Shown: positions 10,058 through 22,544 of the stretch, piece by piece
How the letters are laid out: the number at the start of each line of letters is the position of its first letter
How positions within the stretch are numbered: position 1 is the first letter of the stretch
NCBI RefSeq assembly: GCF_963924675.1
Contig: NC_089224.1
Span: 44,869,158-44,933,157 of the forward strand
Reading direction: 5' to 3'
Origin: Phocoena phocoena
Lineage: Eukaryota; Chordata; Mammalia; Artiodactyla; Phocoenidae
DNA length: 64,000 nt
Made by a program: the position numbers and the translations under genes
The notes under the pieces: model-generated
What the model was told of the DNA's origin: nothing
Databases searched by the model: none
Seen by the model: only the letters and a program-made list of their open reading frames with translations

Positions 10058-13000
10058 ATGGTAATAGGAACATACATATCAGTAATTACCTTAAATGTAA
10101 ATGGATTAAATGCTCCAACCAAAAGACATAGATGGGCCAAATGGATACAAAAACAAGACCCGTATATCAGCTGTCTATAAGAGACCCACTTCAGACCTAG
10201 GGGCACATACAGACTGAAAGTGAGGGGATGGAAAAAGATATCCCAGGCAAATGAAAATCAAAAGAAAGCTGGAGTAGCAATTCTCATATCAGACAAAATA
10301 GACTTTAAAATAAAGACTATTACAAGAGACAAAGAAGAATACTACATAATGATCAAGGGATCCATCCAAGAAGAATATATAACAGTTATAAATATTTATG
10401 CACCCAACATAGGAGCACCTCAATACATAAGGCAAATACTAACAGCCATAACAGGGGAAATTGACAGTAACACAATCATAGTAGTGGACTTTAACATCTC
10501 ACTTTCACCAATGGACAGATCATCCGAAATGAAAGTAAATAAGGAAACAGAAGTTTTAAATGATACATTAAACAAGATGGACTTAATTGATATTTATAGG
10601 ACCTTCCATCCAAAAACAACAGAATACACTTTCTTCTCAAGTGCTCATGGAACATTCTCCAGGATAGACCATATCTTGGGTCACAAATCAAGACTTGGTA
10701 AATTTAAGAAAATTGAATCATATCAAGTATGTTTTCTGACCACAGCTCTATGAGACTAGATATCAGTTACAGGAAAAAAACTGTAAAAAATACAAACACA
10801 TGGAGGCTAAACAATACACTACTAAATAACCAAGAGATCACTGAAGAAATCAAAGAGGAAATTTAAAAATACCTAGAAACAAATGGCAATGAAAACACAA
10901 TGACCCAAATCCTATGGGATGCAGCAAAAGCAGTTCTAAGAGGAAAGATTATAGCAATACAATCCTACCTCAAGAAACAAGAAAAATCTCAAATAAACAA
11001 CCTAACCTTACACCTAAAGCAGTTAGAGAAAGAAGAATAATAAAACCTCCAAACTTAAAAGAAGGAAAGAAATCATAAAGATCAAATCAGAAATAAATGA
11101 AAAAGAACTGAAGAAAACAATAGCAAAGATCAATAAAACTAAAAGCTGGTTCTTTGAGAAGATAAACAAAATTGATAAAACATTAGCCAGACTCATCAAG
11201 AAAAAAAGGAGAAGACTGAAATCAACAGAATTAGAAATGAAAAAGGAGAAGTAACAACTGACACTGCAGAAATACAAAGGATCATGAGTGATTACTACAA
11301 ACAACCATATGCCAATAAAATGGACAACCTGGAAGAAATGGACAAATTCTTATAAATGCACAACCTTCCAAGACTGAACCAGGAAGAAATAGAAAATATA
11401 AACAGACTGATCACAAGCACTGAAATTGAAACTGTGATTAAAAACCTTACAACAACAACAGCAACAAAAACACCTTCCAACAAACAAAAGCCCAGGACCA
11501 GATGGCTTCACAGGCTAATTCTATCAAACATTTAGAGAAGAGCTAACACCTCTCCTTCTCAAACTCTTCCAAAATATAGCAGAGGGAGGAACACTCCCAA
11601 ACTCATTCTACGAGGCCACCATCACCCCGATACCAAAACCAGACAAAGATGTCACAGAGAAAGAAAACTACTGATGAACATAAATGCAAAAATCCTCAAC
11701 AAAATACTAGCAAACAATAGCTGATTCACTTTGTTATAAAGCAGAAACTAACACACCATTGTAAAGCAATTATACCCCAATAAAGATGTTTAAAAAAAAA
11801 AAATACTAGCAAACAGAACCCAACAGCACATTAAAAGGGTCATACACCCTGATCAAGTGGGGTTTATCCCAGGAATGCAAGGATTCTTCAATGTATGCAA
11901 ATCAATCAATGTGATAAACCATATTAACAAATTGAAGGAGAAAAAACATATGATAATCTCAATAGATGCAGAAAAAGCTTTTGACAAAATTCAATGCCCA
12001 TTTATGATAAAAACTCTCCAGAGGTAGGCATAGAGGGAACCTACCTCAACATAATAAAGGCCATATATGACACACCCACAGCCAACATTGTTCTCAGTGG
12101 TGAAAAACAGAAACCATTTCCACTAAGATCAGGAAGAAGACAAGGTTTCCCACTCTCACCACTATTATTCAACATAGTTTTGGAAGTTTTAGCCACAGCA
12201 ATCAGAGAATAAAAAGAAATAAAAGGAATCCAAAAAGGAAAAGAAGAAGTAAAGCTGTCACTGTTTGCAGATGACATGATACTATACATAGAGAAACCTA
12301 AAGATGCTACCAGAAAACTACTAGATCTAGTTAATGAATGTGGTAAAGTAGCAGGATACAAAATTAATGCACAGAAATCTCTTGCATTCCTATACACTAA
12401 TGATGAAACATCTGAAAGAGAAATTAAGGAAAAACTCCCATTTACCATTGCAACAAATGAATAAAATACCTAGGAATAAACCTACCTAAGGAGACAGAAG
12501 ACCTGTTTGCAGAAAACTATAAGACACTGGTGAAAGAAATTAAAGATGATACAAACAGATAGAGAGATATACCCTGTTCTTGAATTGGAAGAATCAACAT
12601 TGTGAAAATGATGATACTACCCAAGGCAATCTACAGATTCAGTGCAATCCCTATCAAACTACCAACGGCATTTTTCACACAACTAGAACAAAAAAATGCA
12701 CAATTTGTATGGAGACACAAAAGACCCTGAATTGCCAAAGCAATCTTCAGAAAGAAGAACTGAGCTGGAGAAATCAGGCTCTCGGACTTCAGACTATACT
12801 ACAAAAGCTACAAAACCGTATGGTACTGGCACAAAAACAGAAATATAGATCAATGGAACAGGATAGAAAGCCCAGAGGTAAACCCATGTACCTATGGTCA
12901 ACTAATCTATGACAAAGGAGGCAAGGATATACACTGGAGAAAAGAGACTCTCTTCAATAAATGGTGCTGGGAAAACTGGACAGCTACATGTAAAAGAATG

Positions 13001-13972
13001 AAATTAGAACACTCCCTATCACCGTACACAAAAATAAACTCAGAATGGATTAAAGACCTAAATGTAAGGCCAGACACTATAAAACTCTTAGAGGAAAACA
13101 TAGGCAGAACACTCTATGACATAAATCACAGCACAATCCTTTTTGACCCACTTTGTAGAGAAATGGAAATAAAAACAAAAATAAATAAATGGGACCTAGT
13201 GAAACTTAAAAACTTTTGCACTGCAAATGAAACCATAAACAAGACAAAAAGACAACCTTCAGAATGAGAGAAGATATTTGCAAACAAAGCAACTGACAAA
13301 GGATTAATCTCCAAAATATACAAGCAGCTCATGCAGCTCAATATCAAAAAATCAAACAACACAATGCAAAACTGGGCGGAAGACCTAAATAGACATTTCT
13401 CCAAAGAAGATACAGATTGCCAACAAATACATGAAAAGATGAATGCAAATGAAAACTACAGTGAGGTGTCACCTCACACTGGTCAGAATAGCCATCATCA
13501 AAAAATCTACAAACAATAAATGCTGGAGAGGGTGTGGAGAAAAGGGAACCCTCTTGCACTGTTGGTGGGAATGTAAATTGATATAGCTACTATGGAGAAC
13601 AGTATGGAGGTTCCTTAAAAAATAAAAATAGAACTACCATATGATCCAGCAATCCCACTACTGGGTGTATACCCTGAGAAAACCACAATTCAAAAAGAGT
13701 CATGTACCACAATGTTCATTGCAGCACTCTTTACAATAGCCAGGACATGGAAGCAACCTAAGTGTCCATCAACAGATGAATGGATAAAGAAGATGTGGAA
13801 CGTATATACAATGGAATATTACTCAGCCATAAAAAGAAATGAAATGGAGTTATTTGTAGTGAGTTGGATGGACCTAGAGTCTGTCATACAGAGTGAAGTA
13901 AGTCAGAAAGAGAAAAACAAATACCATATGGTAACACATATATGGAATCTAAAAAACAGAAAATGGTTCTGA
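10058..13972 (+). pseudogene. L1 ORF2 remnant (endonuclease and reverse transcriptase)
   Basis: This corresponds to L1 ORF2. The start (MVIGTYISVITLNVNGLNAP) comes 54 bases after the ORF1 stop. The AP-endonuclease domain spans about 10058-10760. Its usual GDFN motif reads VDFN here (near 10485), a change at a conserved position, and the SDH region near 10737 is frame-shifted. The reverse transcriptase domain spans roughly 11500-12500 with the catalytic FADD motif kept at 12263-12274. The carboxy-terminal domain with [14 protein letters not shown] ends near 13972. Multiple stops and shifts, and the insert at 11717-11800, make it a pseudogene. Confidence 0.88.
11717..11800 (+). mobile_element. 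Very short L1 3'-end insertion with 16 bp duplication
   Basis: About 84 bases of L1 3' UTR (TAGCTGATTCACTTTGTTA through AATAAAGATGTTT and an A-tail) interrupt the ORF2 reverse transcriptase region. Exact copies of AAAATACTAGCAAACA lie at 11701-11716 and 11800-11815 (one base shared with the tail). Without the insert the host ORF2 sequence rejoins smoothly. It is an extremely 5'-truncated target-primed insertion. Confidence 0.95.
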
Positions 13973-14329
13973 TGAACCTAGGAGCAGGACAGGAATAAAG
14001 ACGCAGACATAGAAAATGGACTTGAGGACACGGGGAGGGGGAAGTGTAAGCTGGGACAAAGTGAGAGAGTACCATTGACATATATATAGTACCAAATGTA
14101 AAATGGCTAGTGGGAAGCAGCTGCATAGCACAGGGAGATCAGCTCAGTGCTTTGTGACCACCTAGAGGGGTGGGATAAGGAGGGTGGGAGGGAGATGCAA
14201 TAGGGAGAGGATATGGGGATATACGTATGCATATAGCTGATTCACTTTGTTATACAGCAGAAACTAACACAACATTGTGAAGCAATTATATTCCAATAAA
14301 GATGTTAAAAAATAAATATTTAAACAAAA

Positions 14330-14445
14330 ATTTATCCTTTTGTTGATGTGCATTTGAGTTTTTCTTCAGTTTTGGACTTTACACCCATTGTTGCTAGAAG
14401 ACATTCTTGTAAACATATCCTGGAACACGAGTACCCAAGCTTATA
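14330..14445 (-). mobile_element. Ancient L1 3' end, right half
   Basis: Probable continuation of the old L1 interrupted at 8759. The text after the + strand L1 tail (ATTTATCCTTTTGTTGATG, CATTCTTGTAAACATATCC) matches what follows the break in old L1 3' ends. Family assignment is from memory. Confidence 0.55.
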
Positions 14446-15729
14446 ATATCTGAAGTCTTTGTGATTCTCTTTCTGTGTCTCTAGTTTCTATTACATAGAA
14501 TCTTTCTTTATCTCTGTACTTACTTATCTTTGTAAACTGAGTATACTCCTTGAAAATCTTTTGTAAAAATAATTTGAGTTCTGGTATTAAGGTGCTTGCC
14601 TCCAAGGAAGGCTGTATTTATTTTTCCAGGCAACATTGGACAGTTTAGTACAGAACTAATTTAAACCAAATTTCTGGCTTGAGTTCTATGGCCAGTTCAG
14701 GCAATGTGACCCTAGGTTGCAAATCTCTGGATAGGCCAGTTTATTTCTAGTTCCTCTGTACCTTGAAAGTGTAACCTCTTGAGTACTCTAAACTGGAGAA
14801 ACATGGAGAAAGTCTCGTGTTAGACACTGAAACTTGAGGAGGTCTTGGCTTTTATTTCTAGTCCCCTAATTTTGCAGGGGCATTAAGACAACCGTGAATT
14901 TTCTCTGATCAGCAAGTGTCCTCGGGACAAAACAAGCTTTTGTGGTTGCTTATCTCTCTAGGTTCCTACTTTCCCATTAGTCTTTGTCCGGTAATTCCCT
15001 ACTAGCTTTTTAGCTCTCCAATGCGTTTTAAATGGTTTTAAATCTTTTAATTCAGACTCCTTAGCTGCTTTCTTGTAGGAGCATTACTTCAAGTTACCCA
15101 GCTCACACTCTCTGGAAACAAAAGTTCCAGGCTAAGTCATTATGAGGTAATTCTAGAACCTGCTACAGAGAATAGGGTAAAACTGGATTTGGCTTTCTGC
15201 AATCTTGGCATGTAGTACACAACTTTACTAGCCAATGTTCTTGCCTTTTATTAGATTCTGGTCTTATTCTGCCCATATTGGTCTGCAGACATACCCCAAA
15301 TCCTTCTAGCTGGAAAAGCATTGTCCTGACCTCTAACAGCATGTTCTGTATTTCTTTCTCTTAGAGTTGTCATTGCATCTTAATTCTCCTCATTCTTTTC
15401 TAAAAAGCCAGACTTTAGACGGGGCCAGAGACCAAAACCTTGCTACACAAATGTCTGTGTCTTTAACCATCTTTTTCTTGGTTTTTAATCAGTTAAATAT
15501 TAGTGTTTTCTGGCTCTCTAACATATCTATGATCATCCTTCACTTTAATAACAGAAAATTTTGACTATTTCTGTATGAAGACAGTGCCTGGTGAGGCAAT
15601 TTCTCATTCTTTAGTTTGCATACAGACATCTTTGCTTTCTCTCAGTTCTCTTAAAACTTAAAAACGTCTAGTTGTTCTTGAAAAATTCTAGAGATCGATA
15701 TGGTCTGTTACCAGTTACTTTACAGTTTT
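14446..15729. other. Unassigned DNA
   Basis: About 1.3 kb with no reading frame of note and no repeat that I recognise. It is probably old repeat or unique non-coding sequence. Confidence 0.4.
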
Positions 15730-16500
15730 TCATTGTGTAGTAGAAACATATAGGGCTGGGGAGGAAAACTACAGAGGTAAAGTGCCGAGTTCACCATATT
15801 GTAAAAAGAGTACATACTATCAGCATGACTTATCACTGTGAATGATGACCCTGAACACCTTGCTGAGGTAGTGCTTGTCAGGTATTTTTCCACCACTCTT
15901 TTATTTCCCCTTTCCACACTGTGCTTTTCGGAAAAGAGTCACCATGCACGGCCCACACTTAAAGAGTGGGGAGTCATGCTTCATCCCCTTTAGGGTGGAA
16001 AAGCTGCATACATTATTTGGAATTCTTCTGTATGGAAAATTGTCTCTTCTCCCCCATTTATTTGTTTATTCAGATTAGTATAAAGTCATGGGTATTTATT
16101 TTAGAGCCTGGATTATAATCCAATGTTACTTTATGTTATTGCTCAAATGGTTCCATATTTGACCATTGGGAGCTTTTTTCAGTTGGCTGTTTCAGTTTAA
16201 GTCCCTTTGACATAACTCCATCTTTTGGGTTTGTTGTTGTCAGCATATCTTTACATTTTGACACTACAAGATACTCCAGGCTCATCTTACATATTTCCTG
16301 CTCTGGTTCCAGAACTAGCATTTTTTCCCAAAGAGCAATGGTTCCTTTTATTGGAGAATGGTATTATAAACCAAGAATTGGATACAGATGTGCTCATTGT
16401 TCCTGGGGTATTGTTGCTTCTAGACCTTCTCAGCTGACAGTGCAAGGAAATATATGTGTATATTAATCCATGTATATGTACATATCTATAAGTCTTTTTG
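15730..16500 (-). mobile_element. Old L1 3' UTR-type repeat
   Basis: This resembles the long 3' UTR of an old L1M-class LINE in reverse orientation. Landmarks on the + strand include TATCAGCATGACTTATCACTG near 15820, AGTGGGGAGTCATGCTTCAT near 15964, GGTTCCTTTTATTGGAGAATGG near 16340 and CTTCTAGACCTTCTCAGCTGAC near 16415. I am fairly sure it is a common mammalian repeat and less sure of the subfamily. Sequence 16500-16930 shows nothing clear. Confidence 0.55.
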
Positions 16501-16929
16501 TATGTAATCATTTGTATCTACATAAAGCTTAATGCAATTTCATATTAATGTCTCCAAATGTAACCTGTTATCACAAAGAGCATTCTAGCTTCCTTCCCTT
16601 GCTTATCTGTAAACTCCCACTCCAACAGTGAGAAATCTGCCTTGCACCATCCCTAATTTACTGTAATTTACTTAATTGTTCAAATGCAGTAATCTGTATA
16701 GAGTATTAGAGTTGTTAGCCTTAATCTCTGTGGAAAACAAGAGTCTGGCCCTTAGGGACAGTTTCTTTTGCCTTTTGTCTTATAGACTCCACTCATTTCT
16801 GGAAGTTAATTAGGTCAGCAGTTCCCCCATTCCTTACGGTAAGGTAATTTCATATATTTGTAAATCAGTTATTTTGTCACATTCTGCACTTTTTCCTGGA
16901 ATTTCCTGATCTCCTAAATGATCTTTTTT

Positions 16930-18430
16930 AACTGCATACATTAAGGTTCACTCTTTGTATCGTAAAATTCTGTTGTTTTAAAAAATGCAGTGTCATGCAT
17001 ACACAATTACAGTATCATGCAGAATAATTTTACTGATCGAAAAAAATCCCCTGTGCTTCACCTATTCCACCCTTCTGTCCTTTTCCTGAATCCCTGGCAG
17101 ACACTGATCTTTTTACCATCACTATAGTTTTTCTTTTTCCAGGATGTCATATGCTTGGAATCACACACTATGTAGGCTTTTCAAAGTAACTTACTTCACT
17201 TAGCAACTGACATTTAAGATTCATGCATGTCTTTTTGAGGCTTGATAGCTCACTTCTTTTTTTTTTAAGTCACTGAGTGATATTCTATTGTCTGGATGTA
17301 CCACAGTTTCTTTTTCTTTCTTTTTTTTTTTTTTTTTTTTGCGGTACGCAGGCCTCTCACTGTTGTGGCCTCTCCCATTGCGGAGCACAGGCTCCGGACG
17401 CGCAGGCTCAGCGGCATTGGCTCACAGGCCTAGCTGCTCCGCGGCATGTGGGATCTTCCCGGACCGGGGCACGAACCCGTGTCCCCTGCATCCGCAGGCG
17501 GACTCTCAACTACTGCGCCACCAGGGAAGCCTCACAGTTTCTTTATTCACCTACTGTAGGACATCTTGGTTGCTTCCAGTTTTGCTGAATATGAATAAAT
17601 CTGCTATAAATATTTGTATGTTTTCAGATCAGTTGAGTAAATACTTAGGAGAATGATTACTGGATTGTATGTTAATACTATGTTTAGCTTTATAAGAAGA
17701 ATTGTCCAGCTGTCTTCCACGTGGTTGTACCATTTTGCAGTCCCACCAGCATGAATAAGTCCTGTTCTCCACATCCTTGCTAGCAGTTGGTATTCTCAGG
17801 TTTTTTGGGTTTTTTTTTGTTTTTTGGTATATTAGCCATTCTGATATGTAGTAACATCTCACTGTTGTTTTAATTTTCAATTCTTAGTGATAAATTATGT
17901 TGAGAATCTTTTCATATGTTTATTTGCCATACGTATATATCCTTTAGAGAGGTGTCTCTTCAGAACTTTTGCACATTTTTTATTGGGCTGTTTTCTTATT
18001 GCTAAGTTTTAAGAGTCCTTTGTGTATTTTGGATACCAGTCTTTCATTGTTATGTGTTTTGCATATATTTTCGCCTGGTCTGTAGCTTGTGTTTTTATTC
18101 TCTTACCAGTGTCTTTTGCAGAGCAGAAGCTTTTAATTTCAGTGAAGTCCAACTTACCTTATTTTTCTTTTCATGGATCAAGCTTTTGAGGTTCTATGTA
18201 AAAAACCCAAGGTCAACTAGGTTTTCTCCTGTATTTTAGAAATTTTATAGTTTTGCATTTTACATTTGGGTCTATGGTAAACTTTGAATTAATTTTTGTG
18301 GAAGGTGTTAAGTCTTTGTCTAGGTTTATTTTTTTGCATGTGGATGTCCAACTGTCCCAGCGACATGTGTTGAAGAGACTGTCCTTTTTCCATTGAATTG
18401 CCTCTGGAGCTAATATTTTAAAAATAGGCA
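16930..18430 (-). mobile_element. Ancient L1 3' part, split by a SINE
   Basis: A minus-strand old L1. The + strand shows a degraded 3' region (CACCTATTCCACCCTTCTG, TCACTTAGC near 17200), then after the SINE the ORF2 end region (TCTTGGTTGCTTCCAG near 17561, GTTGAAGAGACTGTCC near 18371). The SINE at 17314-17532 interrupts it. Sequence at 18431-18880 is unassigned. Confidence 0.7.
17314..17532 (-). mobile_element. CHR-type SINE, short form
   Basis: Minus-strand SINE with a long poly(T), TTGCGGTACGCAGGCC, and a head ending GCCACCAGGGAAGCC. A 12 bp duplication CACAGTTTCTTT lies at 17302-17313 and 17533-17544. Confidence 0.95.
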
Positions 18431-19184
18431 CAGGTATCCATTCTGGTGAGGATGGATTTTGGGTCTATAAATATAGGAATATAGAAAGATTCTCAAGACT
18501 TATTAAGAGAGGAAAAAGGAAATTGCATAATAGTACATAATATTCCATTAATCTTTAAACATACAACAAAATTATACATTGTATATGTGTTTGTAAACTT
18601 ATAGAGAAGGATCTAAAAGGCTATACATCAAACTTTCAACAGTGTTTCTTCCAGGGAGAAGTGATTTGAAATGGCAATAAGGAAGGATTTTAGGCAAAGA
18701 AGTATTTCTAAAAATCTTAAGGAATATTCTATAATGATAAAAATGCCATTTTAAAATATTAAAATATAGACTCAAAATATATAAAATAAAAAATGCCAGA
18801 ACTTATAAAGTATATAGATAATTTATAATCATATTTGGAAATTTTAACATAGCTCTCTTAGTAACTAATAGAGAAAGCAGACAAAAATTGAGAACATAAA
18901 AGATTTGAATATCATGAATAACAAACTTTATAGGCACAAGGTATTCTGTGATATACATTCTTTCAAGTCCATATGGAACACTTACCAAAATAGATCTTAT
19001 ATTGAATCATGTAAGTCTCAACAAATTTCAAATAATTTAAATCATATGGTATGTTTCCTGATCACAGTGGAATTAAGCTAAGGACATTTACAGTAAGATA
19101 ACTAGAAAAATCATCATTTAGTATTTAAGTTGTCTATTTTGAAACAATCTTTGGGTCAAAAGAGAAATCACAACAGAAATTTTA

Positions 19185-19383
19185 TTTTTTAAGATTTTTT
19201 GATGTGGACCGTTTTTAAAGTCTTTATTGAATTTGTTACAGTATTGCTTCTGTTTTATGTTTTTTTGGTTTTTGGCCATGAGGCACATAGCCAAAAAACT
19301 ACCTGCTCCCCAACCAGGGATCAAACCCACATCCCCTGCATTGGAAGGCAAAGTCTTAACCACTGGACCTCCAGGGAAGTCTG
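19185..19383 (-). mobile_element. tRNA-derived SINE, related type
   Basis: Minus-strand SINE with a TTTTTGGTTTTTGGCCATGAGG body and a tRNA-like head (CCAACCAGGGATCAAACCC, ending CCTCCAGGGAAGTC). The 15 bp duplication ACAACAGAAATTTTA at 19170-19184 and 19384-19398 sits inside the old L1 ORF2 fragment. The body differs from the short CHR copies, so it belongs to another cetartiodactyl tRNA-SINE subfamily. Confidence 0.88.
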
Positions 19384-19486
19384 ACAACAGAAATTTTAAA
19401 ATATTTTTGTTTGAATGATAATGTACATATAACATATCAAAACCTGTGGTTTGCAATTAAAGCAGTGCTTCAAGGATAACTTTTTC

Positions 19487-19640
19487 CCAGTTTTATTGAG
19501 ATACAGTCGACATACAGCACTATGTAAGTTAAAGGTATACAGGATAGTGATTTGACTTACATATATCATTAAATGATTACCACAGTAAGTTTAGTTATCA
19601 TCAGCATCTCATTAAATACAAGAAGAAAAGAGAAAAAGAA
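19487..19640 (-). mobile_element. Short old L1 3' end
   Basis: A minus-strand L1 3' end: CCCAGTTTTATTGAGATACAG followed by GACATACAGCACTATGTAAG. Only about 150 bases remain. Confidence 0.65.
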
Positions 19641-19715
19641 AAAACTTAGAGGAAAAAGAAAAAACTCTTAGAGGATAATTTTTTTTAGCTTTAAATGTAA
19701 ATATTAGAAAAGAAG

Positions 19716-20031
19716 AGCTTCCCTGGTGTTGCAGTGGTTGGGAATCCTCCTGCCAATGCAGGGGACACAGGTTCAAGCCCTGGTCCGGGAAGATCCCACA
19801 TGCCGTGGAGCAACTGGACCTGCATGCCGCAACTGCCGAGCCCACGTGTCACAACTACTGAGACCCACACACCTAGAGCCAGTGCTCCACAACAAGAGAA
19901 GCCACCACGGTGAGAGGCCCGTGCACCACAACTGAAGACTAGCCCCCACTCGCTGCAACTAGAGAAAGCCTGCGCACAGCAACAAGGACCCAACGCAGCC
20001 AAAAATAAATAAATAAATGTATAAAAAAAAA
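19716..20031 (+). mobile_element. CHR-type SINE, long form, + strand
   Basis: The only + strand tRNA-SINE in the window. The head starts GCTTCCCTGGTGTTGCAGTGG, the B-box-like part reads GGTTCAAGCCC, and the body continues to an AAATAAATAAATAAATG tail. A 10 bp duplication AGAAAAGAAG lies at 19706-19715 and 20032-20041. Confidence 0.92.
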
Positions 20032-20406
20032 AGAAAAGAAGGCAGACTGAAAATCACTGATCTAAACATTGTCTCAAATGGCTAGAAAAAGAGCAGTAAA
20101 TTAATTGTAAAGAAAGTAGAAGGAAGGAAAAAATGAAGAGATATCAGAAACAGAAATCAAATAGCCAAAAGAGAAAAAAATCAACATAAAAAGTTAAATC
20201 TTGAAAAAATTAATAAAATTGATACCCCACCCCCAGCTCCACAGCAAGACTGATAAGTGTCTTGTACATTTGCACACAACTAGGAAATCAAAGAGTTAGG
20301 TGCAGGACAGACTCAGGTGCTAAGAAGAATAAATGGCATGAAAGGGCTAGCACCATGTATGGCACAAAACAAGTGTTTAGAAAAATTTTCTTGAGTTTAA
20401 AACATG

Positions 20407-20872
20407 CCTGTATTAGTTTCCTGAGTCTTCCATAAAAAGTACTACAAACTGAGTGGCTTGAAACAATAAAAATATATTCTCCCACAGTTCTGGAGGCCAG
20501 AAGTCCAAAATCAAGGTTTTGCCAGGATTGGTTCCTCCTGGAGTCTCTGAGGGAGAATCTCTTCCATGGCCTGTCTCCTGGTTCTAGTGGTCGTCAGAAA
20601 TCCTTGGTATTCCTTGGCTTGTAGCTGAATCACTCCAGTCTCTGACTGAATATTCACATGGCCTTTTCCTCTGGGTCTCTCTCTGTTGTCAAATCTTCCT
20701 CTCCTTTCTCTTATAAGGACGTTGGTTATTGGATTTAGTGCCTCCCTAAATCCAGCATAATCTCATGCTGAGATCCTTAATTTAATTACATCTGCAACAC
20801 CCTATTTCCAAATAAATAGGGGGTAGGGCTTGGACATACCTTTGGGGAAGATGCTATTCAACTTACTATACT
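20407..20872 (-). mobile_element. MLT1-type (ERVL-MaLR) LTR, reverse
   Basis: A decayed LTR in reverse orientation. It starts TGTATTAGTTTCCTGAG, has CACAGTTCTGGAGGCCAGAAG near 20484 and GCACCC-like remnants, and ends with CACCCTATTTCCAAATAAATAG near 20801 and TGGACATACC. This matches the MLT1 LTR layout as I remember it. No internal retroviral sequence is attached. Confidence 0.75.
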
Positions 20873-20879
20873 GTCTAAT

Positions 20880-21500
20880 TCTTCTAGACTCTAGAGAAGA
20901 AAAGAGGCATACAGGACCAGAAAGAGATTTTTTCAGAGACTAAACCCAAAGACAAAAACTCTTACAAGATCAGTTTAAGACATCCAGGATCTCTGGGGAA
21001 TAAAATTGGAGCTCTGACTGGGTATGCATTTTTAGAGTAAGCCCAAAGAGGAGAAGGATTTCCCCTCCTCCATTAACTAGAGTGAAAACACTAGGAATGA
21101 TCTCTTAATACGACCAGGTAGATTAAGGAAGATAAATTGGCACACAGGTTTAACTTATACTGGGGAAGAGGAGAAAAGTAGAATGGAGTGGAGCTGCTTT
21201 CCTTATGCGGAGTGGAGACTGCCTTCTTTATGCACCCTCCTGTGGTGCATTCAGATGCAGTCACAGGACACAATCTTGGCTCAGATTGTGGAAAACTAGG
21301 AAAATTGACATTTTTCTGTTTTCAAATCACTTTAATAAAGAAGATTTCCACCAATTGTTGCAACCCCTTATCAGGCATTGCTATTCCAACTTTAAAATCA
21401 GGAAATAGAGAATCTGAGAGATCATACAATTCGCTGAGGGCATGAGAATCCTCCAGGCCTTCAATAGTGGTATTGAGATACTGCACAAGCTTCCTCAACT
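20880..21500. other. Unassigned DNA
   Basis: No gene or recognisable repeat in about 620 bases. Open stretches here are short and show no protein family I know. Confidence 0.4.
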
Positions 21501-21504
21501 AAGA

Positions 21505-21625
21505 GTTATTACGATACCCATCTTGTAAATGAGGAAGCTGAGGCTTAGAGAGGTGCTGTACCTGGCCCAACCCCATACGTCTAGTGAATGGTAGAGCCAG
21601 TATTTGATCCCAGTTCTGTCCAGGA
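21505..21625 (-). mobile_element. MIR SINE core, reverse
   Basis: A reversed MIR core: TTGTAAATGAGGAAGCTGAGG followed by GGTAGAGCCAGTATTTGATCC. This is the ancient mammalian-wide tRNA-SINE. The following stretch to 22090 holds nothing I recognise. Confidence 0.7.
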
Positions 21626-22089
21626 GACCATGGACTATGACCCTTGAGCCTGATATTGCTCTAGACTGGGAGGTCTTTTGGCCTTTCTCAAAAAGGCATT
21701 TGAGATTAAAGCCATCTTGCTTCTTATTCCTGTTTTCATCAGTCAGAGACCTCAGCGTAAGTAAGTACTCCTGACCAATTTCCTCTACCTGCCCTTCATG
21801 CTCATAATTGTCTATAGTCCCTTGTCCTTAATCCAAACCTCTCCCACCTCCCAAACTTTCCACTGTGTTCCCTCATATTCCTACTCCATAATCCACTAAT
21901 GCCCTGTAGCCTCAATTTCTTCTTAGTTTCTGCCTTCTCCTTAGTATAAATTCAGTCCAACTCTCCCTTGAGGACACGGAATTTCCTGAAGGTCTCTGAA
22001 ATGAAAATTTTTATTCTCATTAGCAACCCATCTGAAGTCAGGAGGTGAATTTGAGACCCTTTTTGCTTCCCACTGTAACTTCCCCAGCC

Positions 22090-22515
22090 GTTAACGGATT
22101 GAATTTTATACCTGCAAAATACATATGTTGAAGTCCTAGCCTCAAAATGTGACCTTGTTTGGAAATAGGGTCACTGCAGATACAATTAAGATGAGGATTA
22201 AGGTGAATCCCTAATTTAATATGACTGGCGTCCTTATAAAAAGGGGAAATTTAGGCACAGATATGTACACAGGGCGAATGCCATATGAAGATGAAGCAGA
22301 AAATCTACAAGCCAAGGAGCACCAAAGATTGCCAGCAAACTGCCAGAATCTGGGAGAGAGGAATGGAACAGATTCTCCCTCACCACTCTCAGAAGGAACC
22401 AATTTTACTAACACCTTGACTTCTACCTTTTAGAACTGTGAGACAATGAATTTCTGTTGTTTAAGCCACCTAGTTTGTGATACTTTGTTATAGCAGCCCT
22501 AGCAAAGTAATACAC
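22090..22515 (+). mobile_element. MLT1-type (ERVL-MaLR) LTR, forward
   Basis: A decayed LTR in forward orientation: ATATGTTGAAGTCCTAGCC near 22122, GACCTTGTTTGGAAATAGGG near 22151, AGAACTGTGAGACAATGAATT near 22432, and an end at GCAAAGTAATACACC. It is opposite in orientation to the copy at 20407-20872, so the two are not the ends of one provirus. Confidence 0.78.
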
Positions 22516-22544
22516 CAGCTCTTCGGTAAAAATCCTGTTTCACT

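Larger units (their letters stand above)
8760..14325 (+). mobile_element. Nearly full-length L1, inactivated
   Basis: A + strand L1 of about 5.5 kb. It starts with a 5' UTR-like segment (AAGATAGAGTAATAGGAGGA), holds broken ORF1 and ORF2 regions, and ends with the L1 3' UTR signature, AATAAAGATGTT and an A-rich tail. Many stops and shifts make it non-functional. A tiny secondary L1 piece sits in ORF2 at 11717-11800. Its 5' leader differs in type from those of the L1 copies ending at 46949 and 50604. Confidence 0.92.
18880..20290 (+). mobile_element. Ancient L1 ORF2 fragment in pieces
   Basis: Pieces of old + strand L1 ORF2 run through this interval, interrupted by later insertions. About 18890-19184 matches the endonuclease end (ATGAATAACAAACTTTATA..., GTTTCCTGATCACAGTGGAATTAAGC near 19048, the SDH region). 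About 19385-19480 continues it (AAAGCAGTGCTTCAAGG). About 20060-20260 matches the following linker (AAATTAATAAAATTGATACC). Later elements in the gaps are listed separately. Confidence 0.6.

Noticed and set aside
20407..22515. A provirus bounded by two LTRs
   Set aside because: The LTRs are in opposite orientation and the sequence between them has no gag, pol or env similarity.
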